Shown: one piece after another, positions 17,410 through 27,225 of the stretch | How positions within the stretch are numbered: the first letter of the stretch is position 1 | How the letters are laid out: every line of letters starts with the position of its first letter | Source: Desulfomicrobium macestii | GTDB taxonomy: Bacteria; Desulfobacterota; Desulfovibrionia; Desulfovibrionales; Desulfomicrobiaceae | Direction: 5' to 3' | Length of the DNA stretch: 64,000 bases | NCBI RefSeq assembly: GCF_014873765.1 | Contig: NZ_JADBGG010000005.1 | Span: 1-64,000, forward strand | The notes under the pieces: generated by a model | Databases searched by the model: none | Seen by the model: the letters and a program-made list of their open reading frames with translations, nothing else | What the model was told of the DNA's origin: nothing | Position numbers and translations under genes: made by a program

Positions 17410-19227
17410 TTATTCCACGGTCACGGATTTGGCCAAATTCCGGGGCTGGTCCACGTCCTTGCCCAGGTAGACGGCCATTTCATAGGCGAAAAGCTGCACT
17501 GCCGGCAGCACCAGAAAACTCTTCAGCGGCCCCCACATGTCGGGCAGGACCCATGGGTCCTCGACGGCAGGCGCGGCCCCGGGGTTGACCAGGGCGATGA
17601 TCCGTCCGCCCCGGGCCTGCACTTCCTGCAGATTCGAGGCTACTTTTTGCAGCAATTCGTCCCCCAGCGCCATGGCGAAGGTCGGAAAATGCTGGTCGAC
17701 GAGGGCGATGGGGCCATGCTTCATCTCGCCGGCGGCGTACCCTTCCGCGTGAATGTAGGAAATCTCTTTAAGTTTCAGCGCACCCTCGAGGGCCAGGGGA
17801 AAGTTCAGTCCGCGCCCCAGAAAAAAGAAGCTGCGGGCGTCGGCGTAACCCTGGCTCAAGGTCTTGGCCTTCTCGCGGATGGTGGGCAGCTCCGCCTCCA
17901 GCTGGTCGGGGAGCAGGGGCAGATCGTGCAGGCAGCGCTCCAGGATGTCACCCTGCAACACGCCTTTGCGCACGCCCCAGGACAGGGTCATGAGCAGCAG
18001 CAGGACCATCTGGCTGCACATGGCCTTGGTCGAGGCCACGCTGATCTCGGGTCCGGCCTGGGTGTACACGACCGAGTCGGACTCGCGCGCGATGGAGGAC
18101 CCGACCACGTTGCACAGGCCGAGGATGGGCGCGCCCGCCTCGCGAGCGATACGGATGGCGGCCTGGGTGTCGGCGGTTTCGCCGGACTGGCTGATGGTCA
18201 GGACCAGGTCGCCGGGCAGAAAGACGCTGTCGCGGTAGCGGAACTCCGAGGCGATCTCGACCTGCACGGGGATGCGGGCCCAGGACTCAAGCAGATACTT
18301 GGCCCACAGCCCGGCATGATACGAGGTTCCGCAGGCCACTATGGTCAGGCGGCCGGGGATGTCCAGCGCATCGAGTTCGGGCAGCACGACCCGGCCCTTC
18401 TGAATGCGTCCGGTCAGGCAGTCGCGGATGACCTTGGGCTGCTCGAAGATCTCCTTGAGCATGAAATGCTTGTACCCGTCCTTCTGGGCGGCCTGCACAT
18501 CCCAGGAGATGTGCTTCACTTCCTTGACCTTGGGCTCAAGGGTCAGGGAATCGAAGACCTGCCATGAGCCCGCGTCGATCTCCACCAGCTCGCCGTTGTC
18601 CAGAAAAACCACCTCGCGGGTGTACGGCAGGAAGGCCGGGATGTCGGAAGCCAGGAAATTCTCGCCCGTTCCGATGCCCATCAGCAGCGGGCTGGCCTTG
18701 CGGCTGGCCCAGATCTTTCCGGGATGTTCGCGCGAGAGCAGGGCGAAGGCGTAGGCCCCGTCGATCCGGGAAAGCGCCCAGGAGATGCCGCGGCGCACGT
18801 CGCCGGTCAGATCCACGCCCTTGGCGATGACGTGCACCAGCACCTCGGTGTCCGTTTCGGAATGAAAGACATTCCCCTCGGCCATGAGCTCGGCCTTGAG
18901 TTCGGCGTAGTTCTCGATGATCCCGTTATGGACCAGGGCGAACCGGCAGTCCCCATCCATGTGCGGATGGGCGTTGCGCTCCACGGGCAGTCCGTGGGTG
19001 GCCCAGCGGGTATGCCCAATGCCGCAGACGGAAGACGCCGTGTCCAGCCCCGCGATCTTCTGGTCCAGGGCCCCGAGCTTGCCTTCGGCGCGGATGACAC
19101 GCAGCCCCTGCGGCTCTTCGTAAGCCACCCCGGCCGAATCATAACCCCTGTATTCCAGGCGCCGCAGTCCTTCGACAATGGCCGGAATGGCCGGACGATG
19201 CCCCGTGTATCCGATGATTCCGCACAT
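17410..19227 (-). CDS. glmS: Glutamine-fructose-6-phosphate aminotransferase (isomerising)
   Basis: First step of UDP-GlcNAc synthesis. The 605-residue length is standard. The N-terminal nucleophile Cys2 (MCGIIGYTGHR), the glutaminase motifs GIGHTRWATHG and LVHNGIIENY, and two SIS sugar-isomerase domains (SQSGETADTQAA; GYAAGEMKHGPIAL) are all present. The C-terminus LAKSVTVE matches the family end. Two-base gaps to rdgB and amiC place it in an envelope-synthesis operon. No glmS ribozyme is expected or seen. Confidence 0.97.
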   Translation of the reverse strand: MCGIIGYTGHRPAIPAIVEGLRRLEYRGYDSAGVAYEEPQGLRVIRAEGKLGALDQKIAGLDTASSVCGIGHTRWATHGLPVERNAHPHMDGDCRFALVHNGIIENYAELKAELMAEGNVFHSETDTEVLVHVIAKGVDLTGDVRRGISWALSRIDGAYAFALLSREHPGKIWASRKASPLLMGIGTGENFLASDIPAFLPYTREVVFLDNGELVEIDAGSWQVFDSLTLEPKVKEVKHISWDVQAAQKDGYKHFMLKEIFEQPKVIRDCLTGRIQKGRVVLPELDALDIPGRLTIVACGTSYHAGLWAKYLLESWARIPVQVEIASEFRYRDSVFLPGDLVLTISQSGETADTQAAIRIAREAGAPILGLCNVVGSSIARESDSVVYTQAGPEISVASTKAMCSQMVLLLLMTLSWGVRKGVLQGDILERCLHDLPLLPDQLEAELPTIREKAKTLSQGYADARSFFFLGRGLNFPLALEGALKLKEISYIHAEGYAAGEMKHGPIALVDQHFPTFAMALGDELLQKVASNLQEVQARGGRIIALVNPGAAPAVEDPWVLPDMWGPLKSFLVLPAVQLFAYEMAVYLGKDVDQPRNLAKSVTVE

Positions 19228-19229
19228 GA

Positions 19230-19856
19230 TTATTTCTCCAGTTCCAGCTGAGCTTTTTTCCAGAATTCAGGCCAGCCGCGCAGCAGATCCCGCAGGGCAA
19301 GGCCGCGATGACTGCGCGCATTCTTGACCTGCGCTTCCATTTGTGCCGCCGTCACACCCAAGGTCTCGTCGAAAAATACAGGGTCATACCCGAAGCCGCC
19401 GCTGCCCGAGGGCGCTCTGGTCACCCGGCCCTGCCAGGCTCCCCGGCCGATCAACTCCTCTCCGCCGGGGGTGACCGCCAGCATGACGCAGGCGAAATGA
19501 CAGCCCCGTTCGGCATCCGGCACATCAGCCAGGGCGTCAAGCAACTTGACCACGTTCTTTTCGTCCGTGGCGCCCTCACCGCTGTAACGGGCGGAATAGA
19601 CACCCGGAGCACCGCCAAGAGCGTCCACGGCCAGGCCGGAGTCGTCGGCCACGGCCACCAGCCCCGTTGCCTGGGCCACGGCCACGGCCTTGATGCGCGC
19701 GTTTTCCTCGAAAGTCACTCCTGTCTCGGGGATGTCCTTGATCATGGGAAAATCGGACAGTCCAAGAACCCGGATATCAGGCACCTGCTCGGCCAGCATG
19801 GCCCCCAATTCACGGATTTTTCCCGCGTTGCTCGTTGCCAAAACAATTGTATTCAT
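19230..19856 (-). CDS. rdgB: dITP/XTP pyrophosphatase (Ham1 family)
   Basis: Removes non-canonical purine nucleoside triphosphates such as dITP and XTP. The 208-residue protein has the family start LATSNAGKIREL, the metal motif TFEENARIKA, VADDSGLAVDALGGAPGVYSA (shown in part), and GFGYDPVFF with the C-terminal SHRGLALRDL. I chose ATG 19856, giving the canonical N-terminus MNTIVLATSN, over an in-frame start 13 codons upstream. Lies between ThiF-like and GlmS genes in the same operon. Confidence 0.95.
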   Translation of the reverse strand: MNTIVLATSNAGKIRELGAMLAEQVPDIRVLGLSDFPMIKDIPETGVTFEENARIKAVAVAQATGLVAVADDSGLAVDALGGAPGVYSARYSGEGATDEKNVVKLLDALADVPDAERGCHFACVMLAVTPGGEELIGRGAWQGRVTRAPSGSGGFGYDPVFFDETLGVTAAQMEAQVKNARSHRGLALRDLLRGWPEFWKKAQLELEK

Positions 19857-19872
19857 CTCATTGTCTCGTATC

Positions 19873-20712
19873 TTATTCAAGATCATAGATTTCAAAAGAA
19901 AAGGAAGCCAGATCGGCGTGCAGCATGCGCCCGGCTAACCGAAGCTCGCCCTTGAGCAGATAGCGGGAGGTCTCGGCCGCCATGAGCGCCGCTGCCAGCG
20001 AAACCGCCGGGGCCAGGCTGCCCAGGGTGTGCTCCGCGTCCGAAGCGCCGGGATCGGACCACATTCGTGAGATGCCCCGGCGCGCTTCAGTCTCGCTGCC
20101 CACCACCACCGTCCAGCCGGCCACGGCGGCGGCCACGACCGGAATTCCAAGACCCAGCGCCACATCGTGCAGGGCGATGCGCGGCTCTATCCCGCCCAGC
20201 GCATCGACGACCACCCCGACCCCTTGCAGGGCCAGGGGCAGATTGCTCCGGTCCAGAAACATCTCAAGCGCCCGCACTTCCACCAAGGGGGCAATGCGCG
20301 CCACCCGCTCCGCCGCGACCCTGGCCTTGTTGCGGCCCAGATCCGCCACGCTGGAGAGCAATTGCCTATTGAGATTGCTCTCCTCGAAAACATCGCCGTC
20401 TGCAACGACTATGTGCCCCACGCCAAACCGGGCCAGCAGTTCCAGCACATAACCGCCCAGCCCTCCGGCCCCGACCAACAGCACGGTCGAGTCCATGAGC
20501 GCGGCCTGTTCGGACAGGCTGATGCCATGCCTGCTCTTGAGCAACGGCAGGGGCGTGACGTCATGCGCCAGAGCCTGCCGCCCTCCCTGGGCCGGAGTCA
20601 TGCCCTCGCGTTCACACAACGCGCCAAGCTCCGCCAGCGAAACGGTGCGCACCCTACGCTGGGCGTCATGGCCGCTTACCCGCTCAAGGCCGCGCGCGAA
20701 CGAGTCGCTCAT
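19873..20712 (-). CDS. HesA/MoeB/ThiF-family adenylyltransferase
   Basis: A 279-residue E1-like enzyme expected to adenylate the C-terminal glycine of the MoaD-like protein encoded just upstream. The ATP-binding LLVGAGGLGGYVLELLARFG, the motif ESNLNRQLL and the DALGGIEPR segment are present. It lacks the two CxxC zinc motifs of E. coli MoeB and lacks an obvious catalytic Cys, having only one Cys overall. An N-terminal extension of about 60 residues (EREGMTPAQGGRQAL) is family-specific. It overlaps moaD by four bases. Role in tungsten or molybdenum cofactor sulfur transfer is inferred. Confidence 0.83.
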   Translation of the reverse strand: MSDSFARGLERVSGHDAQRRVRTVSLAELGALCEREGMTPAQGGRQALAHDVTPLPLLKSRHGISLSEQAALMDSTVLLVGAGGLGGYVLELLARFGVGHIVVADGDVFEESNLNRQLLSSVADLGRNKARVAAERVARIAPLVEVRALEMFLDRSNLPLALQGVGVVVDALGGIEPRIALHDVALGLGIPVVAAAVAGWTVVVGSETEARRGISRMWSDPGASDAEHTLGSLAPAVSLAAALMAAETSRYLLKGELRLAGRMLHADLASFSFEIYDLE

Positions 20713-20939
20713 CCCCCGCCCACCGCCGGAAATATGCCCAACTGATCGTCATCGGCCAGCACGGTATCGAGCCCCGCGCTCTTGCTGTTGACGAAGATCA
20801 GCTTCACATCCGTCTCCTTGAGCCCGACCAGGGTCATGGCGTCCATCACCGTCGCGCCCTCGGGCAACTGCAGGCTGCCGCCTTGCGGAGTATGGTCGCT
20901 GAGCGTCGCGAAACATTTGATCCGTATCTGCATGGTCAC
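20709..20939 (-). CDS. MoaD/ThiS-family sulfur carrier
   Basis: A 76-residue ubiquitin-like protein ending in AVGGG; the terminal Gly-Gly is the adenylation and thiocarboxylation site. Begins with IRIKCFATLSDHTP and contains LPEGATVMDAMTL, typical of MoaD-like proteins. Overlaps the ThiF-like gene downstream and the ClC gene upstream by four bases each, so the carrier and its activating enzyme are coupled. Could serve molybdopterin, tungstopterin or another thio-modification. Confidence 0.85.
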   Translation of the reverse strand: MTMQIRIKCFATLSDHTPQGGSLQLPEGATVMDAMTLVGLKETDVKLIFVNSKSAGLDTVLADDDQLGIFPAVGGG

Positions 20940-22726
20940 CCCTTTTCCTTGCGCTGGCGAAGCTTGGCCAGACGCCTGTTGTAAAAGTCGATGATGGTTC
21001 TCCTGCTGAGCATGCCCAGCACAATATCTGGGTCATCATCCCGAACCACTGGTATGGAGTCAATATTCTTCACCGTCACCTTGGAAAGAACGGAATTGAG
21101 GTCCTCGCCAAGTGTGGTGGATATGACGTCCCTGGTACCCAATTCCGACATGACCACCAGGGAGTCAAGGCCCGGTTCAAAAAGAAACTCGCGCACATCG
21201 TTGACGGAGAAGATCCCGATCATGCGCTCGTCGCCGTTCACCACGGGAAAATAATGTTCCTTGGTGGAGCAAAAACGTTCCTTGAAGCGGGCCAGGGTCA
21301 TGTTATGCGGAATGAGACAGGGCGGAGTAAGGCGGTCCTGCAATTCCTCGACTTTAAGCTTCTGCAGCACATCGACGAAGAGCGTCCCGGCATGCGCGGG
21401 AGAATCGACAGGCCCGTCCACCTGCGAGGTGTAGATGGTCCAGCGCTTGGACAGAAGGTAGGTCAGGGAACAGACCAGCAGGCTCGGCAACAGCAATTGA
21501 TAGGAATTGCTCATCTCGCTGATGAAGATGATGGTCGAAATGGGCGTGTTGGATACTCCGGTGAAAAATCCGGCCATGCCCACCAGCACGAATGCCGCGG
21601 GCTGCGGAACCACCGAGGGCATGTAATGATGGAAGAAAATTCCGACCAGCGCACCGGCGGCGCCGCCGATCACCACGGAAGGACCGAACACGCCGCCGGA
21701 ACCGCCGGAGCCGATGGTCAGCGAAGTGGTCAGGATCTTGCCGAAACAGACCGTCCCCAGCAACCACAACGACGCGTCGCCGTCCAGGGCCATCTGCACG
21801 AAACCGTATCCGAAACCCAGGGTCTGGGGCAGCCAGAAGCCGATCACGCCGACGGCAAGCCCCCCGAGGGCGGGGCGCAGGTGCCGGGGCATGCGCAACG
21901 ATCTGAAAAAAGCGGTGATGCGATGGAAGCTGGTCACGTAAAGCCAGCCCACGCCGGCCAGAACAACGGCCAGAACCGTATATGGCCCCAGCGCCAGGGG
22001 ATTCGAGAACTCCATATGCGGCGCCCTGAAAAGATTCCCCCAACCGAAGAACATGCAGAAGATGCAGTACGCCACCACCGAGGACAGACCGGCAGGGATG
22101 ATCACGTCCCCCTCTATTTCAGGATCGCGATACAGCACCTCGGCCGCGAACAGCGCCCCGGCCAGGGGGGCCCTGAAAATGCTGCCCACCCCGGCGGCCA
22201 TGCCCGCGGCCAACATGATCCGCCGGTCCCGGTCCGAAAGTTTCAGCCGCGTGGCCAGGAAGGATCCGAAACCGGCCCCGATCTGCGCGATGGGGCCTTC
22301 GCGTCCCCCCGACCCGCCGGAGGTCAGGGTTATGGCCGAAGCCAGGGTCTTGATGATGGGCACACGCCCTCGAATGTGCCCCGCCTTGCGGTGGTAGGCG
22401 TCGATGGCGCCGTCCGTGCCGTGGCCTTCGGCTTCCGGCGCGAACGTGTACACCAGCCAGCCGCTGACCAGGCCGCCCAGAGCCGGAAGCACGAGGAGCA
22501 TGTACCTGTTGAACTCGTTCCCCGTGCTGGGCAGCAGATGCCGCTCACCGGCCGGTGCGGGCGGATGGTATCCGGCCAGCATGTCCATGAACAGAAAATT
22601 GCCGCCTTCGCACAGCAAATGAAAAAGTACCGCCCCCAGGCCGCTGACCACGCCGATGAGCACAAAATTCAGGAGCCACCTGCCCATGGCCATGATCCGG
22701 TCGTATTCAGCCGGGTCTTTGCGCAT
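20936..22726 (-). CDS. ClC-family chloride channel/antiporter with CBS pair
   Basis: A 596-residue membrane protein. The selectivity motifs GSGGREGPIAQIGAG (with the gating Glu) and GSGGSGGVFGPS identify a ClC fold. About 120 C-terminal cytoplasmic residues form two CBS domains (HNMTLARFKERF; RDVISTTLGEDL). The tyrosine of the central gate is not assigned with confidence. Substrate could be chloride or fluoride; the GREGP motif suggests an ordinary ClC rather than the fluoride subtype. ATG 22726 has GGAGA upstream and is preferred over a start 22 codons earlier. Lies between MobB-like and MoaD-like genes. Confidence 0.88.
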   Translation of the reverse strand: MRKDPAEYDRIMAMGRWLLNFVLIGVVSGLGAVLFHLLCEGGNFLFMDMLAGYHPPAPAGERHLLPSTGNEFNRYMLLVLPALGGLVSGWLVYTFAPEAEGHGTDGAIDAYHRKAGHIRGRVPIIKTLASAITLTSGGSGGREGPIAQIGAGFGSFLATRLKLSDRDRRIMLAAGMAAGVGSIFRAPLAGALFAAEVLYRDPEIEGDVIIPAGLSSVVAYCIFCMFFGWGNLFRAPHMEFSNPLALGPYTVLAVVLAGVGWLYVTSFHRITAFFRSLRMPRHLRPALGGLAVGVIGFWLPQTLGFGYGFVQMALDGDASLWLLGTVCFGKILTTSLTIGSGGSGGVFGPSVVIGGAAGALVGIFFHHYMPSVVPQPAAFVLVGMAGFFTGVSNTPISTIIFISEMSNSYQLLLPSLLVCSLTYLLSKRWTIYTSQVDGPVDSPAHAGTLFVDVLQKLKVEELQDRLTPPCLIPHNMTLARFKERFCSTKEHYFPVVNGDERMIGIFSVNDVREFLFEPGLDSLVVMSELGTRDVISTTLGEDLNSVLSKVTVKNIDSIPVVRDDDPDIVLGMLSRRTIIDFYNRRLAKLRQRKEKG

Positions 22727-22754
22727 GAATTCTCCTCGCCATTTGTTCGCGGGT

Positions 22755-23459
22755 TTATTCCAGGATGATTTCAACCTTCTGCCCAGGCACATTGCCCTTG
22801 AGCTCGGTCAAAAGTCCGCGAATCGTTCCCGTGACCAGCCTGTCCAGAAAGGGATTCAGCGCCAGGCGTTTGCCTCCGATCCGGATACAGAGCTTGGCAT
22901 GCATGGCCACGCAGAAATCCGCGTCGGCCTTGCCGGCCACGATTTCCCGCGCCAGCGCCAGGCAGGACTCCCTGCCGCATGCTCCGCAATCAAGCCCGGG
23001 CAGGGAAAAGGCCCGGCTGTCGGCCAGCGTGGCCAGGTCCGCCACGGAGTCGGCCTTGCGCACTCCGGGCAATGCTCCGGTTCCCCAGGAAGCCAGGGCC
23101 AGGCCGTTGTCCAGCATGGACTCGTCTTCCCCGGAGCCAAGGGCCACGATCCGGGGCAGCCAGGTCAGGGACTTGCCGCCCTCGACCAGCACGATGTCCG
23201 CATCCAGCAAAGGCAAGATGTCTTGCAGTTGCCGCGCCGAATTCCACAGCAAGGCCGTGGTCTTGGGGCCGATGCCTGCAACGCTGACGCATTCCTGCGC
23301 AAAACGGGACGTATCCGTGCCCTCGAGGTCCAGCCCGTGATGGGAGAACTTGACCGCAGCCACCCTGTGCCCCCGCGCCGTCAATTCACGGGCAAGGTCG
23401 AGCACAAGAGTGGTCTTGCCTGATTTCTTGAAACCCACCACTGAAACAGCCTTGAACAT
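22755..23459 (-). CDS. MobB-like P-loop protein with C-terminal 4Fe-4S domain
   Basis: A 234-residue fusion. Residues 1-165 are MobB-like: Walker A GFKKSGKTT (residues 9-17), KFSHHGLDLEGTDTSRF, and VLVEGGK. Residues about 170-200 carry a 4Fe-4S cluster motif (LDCGACGRESC with a later Cys in ADFC). MobB assists guanine-dinucleotide attachment to molybdopterin; the Fe-S domain is an addition seen in anaerobes. ATG 23459 has GGAGG upstream. An open frame continues far upstream, antisense to hisS, but is not coding. First gene of the minus-strand run and divergent from hisS. Confidence 0.85.
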   Translation of the reverse strand: MFKAVSVVGFKKSGKTTLVLDLARELTARGHRVAAVKFSHHGLDLEGTDTSRFAQECVSVAGIGPKTTALLWNSARQLQDILPLLDADIVLVEGGKSLTWLPRIVALGSGEDESMLDNGLALASWGTGALPGVRKADSVADLATLADSRAFSLPGLDCGACGRESCLALAREIVAGKADADFCVAMHAKLCIRIGGKRLALNPFLDRLVTGTIRGLLTELKGNVPGQKVEIILE

Positions 23460-23606
23460 TGCTCCTCCGTCTTTGACAATCCTTCGTTCATCAATTAACC
23501 AATTCAATTTTCCCATGCGCATCGCCGCAAGTCCCGCCCCACCGTAAACGGAGCCTGGCTCAAGGCGCGCATCCCCCATCCCATTCGTCAAGGACAGATA
23601 TTTTCT
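23460..23606. promoter_or_regulatory. Divergent intergenic region between mobB-like gene and hisS
   Basis: A 147-base spacer that must hold promoters for both operons. A TTGACA at 23473-23478 with a weak TTAACC 16 bases later could drive the plus-strand hisS operon, leaving a leader of about 100 bases. No T-box or other riboswitch structure is recognisable. Confidence 0.35.
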
Positions 23607-24860
23607 ATGTCTAAAATTCAGAAAATTAAAGGCTTTTCTGACCTCTTCTGCCCGGAGAGCACGGTCCACACCCTGATGGAAAACCTGGCCCGCCAGGTTT
23701 TCGCCACATACGGTTGCCAGGAAGTGCGCGTGCCCATCCTGGAGAAAACAGAGCTTTTCGCCCGCTCCATCGGCGAAGAAACCGATGTCGTACAAAAGGA
23801 AATGTATACCTTCGCCGACCGCAAGGGACGCTCCCTGACCATGCGCCCAGAAGCCACGGCCGGAGTGCTGCGCGCCTTCATCGAGTCGGGCCAGTGCGGA
23901 TCCGAAGGCACGACCAAGCTTTTTGCCTGCGGCCCCATGTTCCGTTACGAACGCCCGCAAAAAGGCCGTCTGCGCCAGTTCCATCAGCTCGACGTCGAGG
24001 TTTTGGGCACGGACGCCCCCCAGGCCGACGCCGAGGTCGTGCTCATGCTCTGGACCTTCCTGTGCAAGCTGGGCCTGAAAAATCTTTCCCTGGAGCTCAA
24101 CTCCCTGGGCTGCCCCGAGTGCCGGCCGGTCTTCCACCAGCGCCTGCGGGACTTTTTGGCCGGAGTGGACCAGTCCAAGCTGTGCGAGGACTGCAAACGC
24201 CGCAGTGAAACCAACCCCCTGCGCGTCCTGGACTGCAAGGTCCCGGCCTGCAAGGAGCTGGTCGAAGGCGCCCCCAGCATCGCCGACTCCCTGTGCCCCG
24301 GATGCGACGAACATTTCGCCCAGGTGCGCGACATCCTGGACAGCGCCGCTCTGCCCTACCGCCTGAACGAACGCCTTGTGCGGGGTCTGGACTACTACCA
24401 GCGCACCACCTTCGAGGTCGTCTCCGGAGAGATCGGCGCCCAGACCGCCGTGGCCGGCGGAGGCCGCTACGACGGCCTGATCAAGCAGCTCGGCGGCCCC
24501 GACCTGCCGGGCATCGGATTCGCGTGCGGCATGGAGCGCCTGGCCCTGCTCTACGGTCAGGCCCAGATCCCGGCCCCGGATTTCTATCTGGCGGTGCTCG
24601 ACTCCCGCGCCCTGAACACGGCCCTGCTTCTGGCCCAGCGCATGCGCGAGCGGGGCTTCGCCGGAGAGGTATCCTTCGAGGCGCGCAGTATCAAGGCCCA
24701 GATGCGCCAGGCCAACAAGCTCGGCGTCAAGACGTGCCTCATCCTTGGTCAGGATGAAATGGAAAAGGGACAGATCGTGGTCAAGGACATGGCCACGGGC
24801 GTGCAGAAGAATATCGGCCAGGATGATCTGGAGCAGGCCCTGGGTTTTCGCAAGCCCTAG
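23607..24860 (+). CDS. hisS: Histidyl-tRNA synthetase
   Basis: Class II synthetase charging tRNA-His. The 417-residue protein has FSDLFCPES near the start, class II motif 2 ([18 protein letters not shown]), and the histidine motifs [15 protein letters not shown] and [14 protein letters not shown]. The C-terminal anticodon-binding domain covers about residues 325-410. It opens a plus-strand operon with aspS, def, fmt, DUF116 and rsmB. Confidence 0.96.
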   Translation: MSKIQKIKGFSDLFCPESTVHTLMENLARQVFATYGCQEVRVPILEKTELFARSIGEETDVVQKEMYTFADRKGRSLTMRPEATAGVLRAFIESGQCGSEGTTKLFACGPMFRYERPQKGRLRQFHQLDVEVLGTDAPQADAEVVLMLWTFLCKLGLKNLSLELNSLGCPECRPVFHQRLRDFLAGVDQSKLCEDCKRRSETNPLRVLDCKVPACKELVEGAPSIADSLCPGCDEHFAQVRDILDSAALPYRLNERLVRGLDYYQRTTFEVVSGEIGAQTAVAGGGRYDGLIKQLGGPDLPGIGFACGMERLALLYGQAQIPAPDFYLAVLDSRALNTALLLAQRMRERGFAGEVSFEARSIKAQMRQANKLGVKTCLILGQDEMEKGQIVVKDMATGVQKNIGQDDLEQALGFRKP

Positions 24861-24910
24861 GGCTTTACACACACATTTTGCAGCTTATCGTACCCAAGCG
24901 AGGAACATAT

Positions 24911-26707
24911 ATGGATGACAGAAACACGGAACTCGGGATGGACTCCCTCGGCGGCTGGCGCAGAACCCACACCTGTGCGGATCTCGGACCGGAAGAGCTG
25001 GGCCGGGAAACCTGCCTCATGGGCTGGGTGCAGTATCGCCGTGACCACGGCGGGCTGATTTTCATCGACCTGCGCGACCGCCACGGCCTGACCCAGGTCG
25101 TCTTCTCCCCCGAAGTCGCTCCCGAGGCCCACGCCCGCGCCCACGTGCTGCGCACGGAATTCGTGCTGGCCATCAAGGGCGTGGTCCGTGCGCGTCCCGA
25201 TGACATGGTCAATTCCAAGCTGGCCACGGGCGCCATCGAAGTCTACGTCACGGAGTTCAAGCTCCTGAACACGGCCAAGACCCCGCCCTTCCCCATCGAG
25301 GACCGCGTGGACGTGTCCGAGAACCTGCGCCTCAAATACCGCTTTCTGGACCTGCGCCGCAAGACCATGGCCGACAACCTCATCCTCAGAAGCCGCGTCT
25401 CCCAGTCGGTGCGCCGCTATCTGGACGAGCTCGGCTTCCTTGAAATCGAGACCCCGGTCCTGACCAAGTCCACCCCCGAGGGCGCGCGCGACTTTCTGGT
25501 GCCGAGCCGCGTCAATCAGGGCCAGTTCTATGCGCTGCCCCAGTCGCCCCAGCTCTTCAAGCAGCTCCTGATGTGCGGCGGGATGGACCGCTATTTCCAG
25601 ATCGTCAAATGCTTTCGCGACGAGGACCTGCGCGCCGACCGCCAGCCCGAGTTCACCCAGATCGACATCGAGATGTCCTTCGTGGACGAAGAGCAGGTCA
25701 TGGGCATGGCCGAGGGCATGATCGCCCGCGTGCTGCGCGAGTCCCTGGGCCAGGAGCTCGCCCTGCCCATCCCGCGCATGAAGTACGAGCAGGCCATGGC
25801 CGAATACGGCGTGGACAAGCCGGACATCCGCTTTGACCTGAAGCTCACCGACGTGACCGAAATCGTGCGCGGCTCCGAGTTCAAGCTCTTCGCCACGGCC
25901 GCCCTGATAAAAGCCCTGCCCGTCTCCGGCGGCGCGGAGCTTTCGCGCAAGGAGATCGACGACTACACCGAATTCGTCAAGATTTACGGCGCCCAGGGCC
26001 TGGCCTGGATCAAGATCAAGGAGGACGGCTGGCAGTCCCCCATCGCCAAGTTCCTGAGCGATGCCGAACGGGCCGGACTTACCGAGGCCCTGAATCTCAA
26101 GCCTGGCGACATCGTCTTCTTCCAGGCGGGCGCCCCGGACATGGTCAACAGCGCCCTCGGCAACCTGCGCCTCAGGCTCGGCGAGCGCTTCGGGCTCATC
26201 CCCGAGGGAACGTTTGCGCCCCTGTGGGTCACGGATTTCCCGCTTTTGGAATGGGACCCCGAGGCAAAGCGCTGGGTGGCCATGCATCATCCCTTCACCG
26301 CCCCCAAGGACATGGACGCACTGGCCTCCGATCCAGGGTCGGCGGTCGCCCGGGCCTATGATCTCGTGCTCAACGGCACCGAGGTCGGCGGCGGCTCCAT
26401 CCGCATCCACAATCCCGAGACTCAGCAGCAGATGTTTGCCGCGCTCGGGATAGATGCCGAGGAAGCCCAGGCCAAATTCGGATTTCTGCTCGACGCCCTG
26501 GTCTTCGGCGCCCCGCCCCACGGCGGCATCGCCTTTGGCCTGGACCGTCTGATCATGCTCCTGACCGGAGCCAAGTCCATCCGCGACGTCATCGCCTTCC
26601 CCAAGACCCAAAAGGCGACCTGCCTCATGACCGAGGCCCCGTCGGCGGTCGAAAACACACAGTTGCGCGACCTGGGCCTGCGCCTGCGAGAAAAGCCCAA
26701 AGAGTAA
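24911..26707 (+). CDS. aspS: Aspartyl-tRNA synthetase
   Basis: A 598-residue bacterial-type class II enzyme. It has the N-terminal OB fold ([20 protein letters not shown]), class II motifs [20 protein letters not shown] and [18 protein letters not shown], the GAD insertion domain, and the C-terminal GIAFGLDRL. Whether it is discriminating or charges tRNA-Asn also depends on whether GatCAB is in the genome; this cannot be judged here. ATG 24911 (ribosome site GAGGA) is preferred to an upstream in-frame start that lacks one. Confidence 0.96.
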   Translation: MDDRNTELGMDSLGGWRRTHTCADLGPEELGRETCLMGWVQYRRDHGGLIFIDLRDRHGLTQVVFSPEVAPEAHARAHVLRTEFVLAIKGVVRARPDDMVNSKLATGAIEVYVTEFKLLNTAKTPPFPIEDRVDVSENLRLKYRFLDLRRKTMADNLILRSRVSQSVRRYLDELGFLEIETPVLTKSTPEGARDFLVPSRVNQGQFYALPQSPQLFKQLLMCGGMDRYFQIVKCFRDEDLRADRQPEFTQIDIEMSFVDEEQVMGMAEGMIARVLRESLGQELALPIPRMKYEQAMAEYGVDKPDIRFDLKLTDVTEIVRGSEFKLFATAALIKALPVSGGAELSRKEIDDYTEFVKIYGAQGLAWIKIKEDGWQSPIAKFLSDAERAGLTEALNLKPGDIVFFQAGAPDMVNSALGNLRLRLGERFGLIPEGTFAPLWVTDFPLLEWDPEAKRWVAMHHPFTAPKDMDALASDPGSAVARAYDLVLNGTEVGGGSIRIHNPETQQQMFAALGIDAEEAQAKFGFLLDALVFGAPPHGGIAFGLDRLIMLLTGAKSIRDVIAFPKTQKATCLMTEAPSAVENTQLRDLGLRLREKPKE

Positions 26708-26712
26708 ACATC

Positions 26713-27225
26713 ATGTCGAGATCGATCATTACCTATCCCCATCCGGTGCTGGCCAAAAAGGCCGCGCCGGTGACGGAGATCACGGACGAAATACGCGCCC
26801 TGGCCGCCGAGATGCTTGAAATCATGTACAATGACAAAGGCATCGGGCTGGCGGCCCCGCAAGTGGCGGAGAGCATCCGCCTCATCACCGTGGACCTTAG
26901 CGGCCCGGACAAGCGCGAAGACCCGCTGGTCTTCGTCAACCCCGTTCTCTCCAACCTTGAGGGCACGGTGGAATCCGAGGAAGGATGCCTGTCCGTCGTC
27001 GGCTACCGCACCACGGTGAAGCGCGCCGAACGCCTGCACCTTTCCGCCACTGACCTGGACGGCAACCCGGTGGAGATGGATGCGGACGACCTCATGGCCA
27101 TTTGCCTGCAACACGAAGTGGATCACCTCGATGGCGTCCTGTTCATCGACAAGATCAGCAAATTGAAACGCACCCTGTATGAAAGAAAGCTCAAAAAATG
27201 GCTGAAAGAGAAAAACGAAGACTGA
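26713..27225 (+). CDS. def: Peptide deformylase
   Basis: Removes the N-formyl group from nascent peptides. The 170-residue protein has all three metal motifs: GIGLAAPQV, EGCLSV and QHEVDHLDGVLF. It lies five bases after aspS and overlaps the fmt start by 28 bases, the common def-fmt arrangement that pairs deformylation with formylation of the initiator tRNA. Confidence 0.97.
   Translation: MSRSIITYPHPVLAKKAAPVTEITDEIRALAAEMLEIMYNDKGIGLAAPQVAESIRLITVDLSGPDKREDPLVFVNPVLSNLEGTVESEEGCLSVVGYRTTVKRAERLHLSATDLDGNPVEMDADDLMAICLQHEVDHLDGVLFIDKISKLKRTLYERKLKKWLKEKNED

Noticed and set aside
17410-19400. glmS ribozyme upstream of glmS
   Set aside because: There are only two bases between rdgB and glmS, so there is no leader to hold it.
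22755-24872. Very long minus-strand frame continuing from the MobB-like gene across hisS
   Set aside because: The upstream part is antisense to the well-supported hisS gene; the real start at 23459 has a GGAGG ribosome site.
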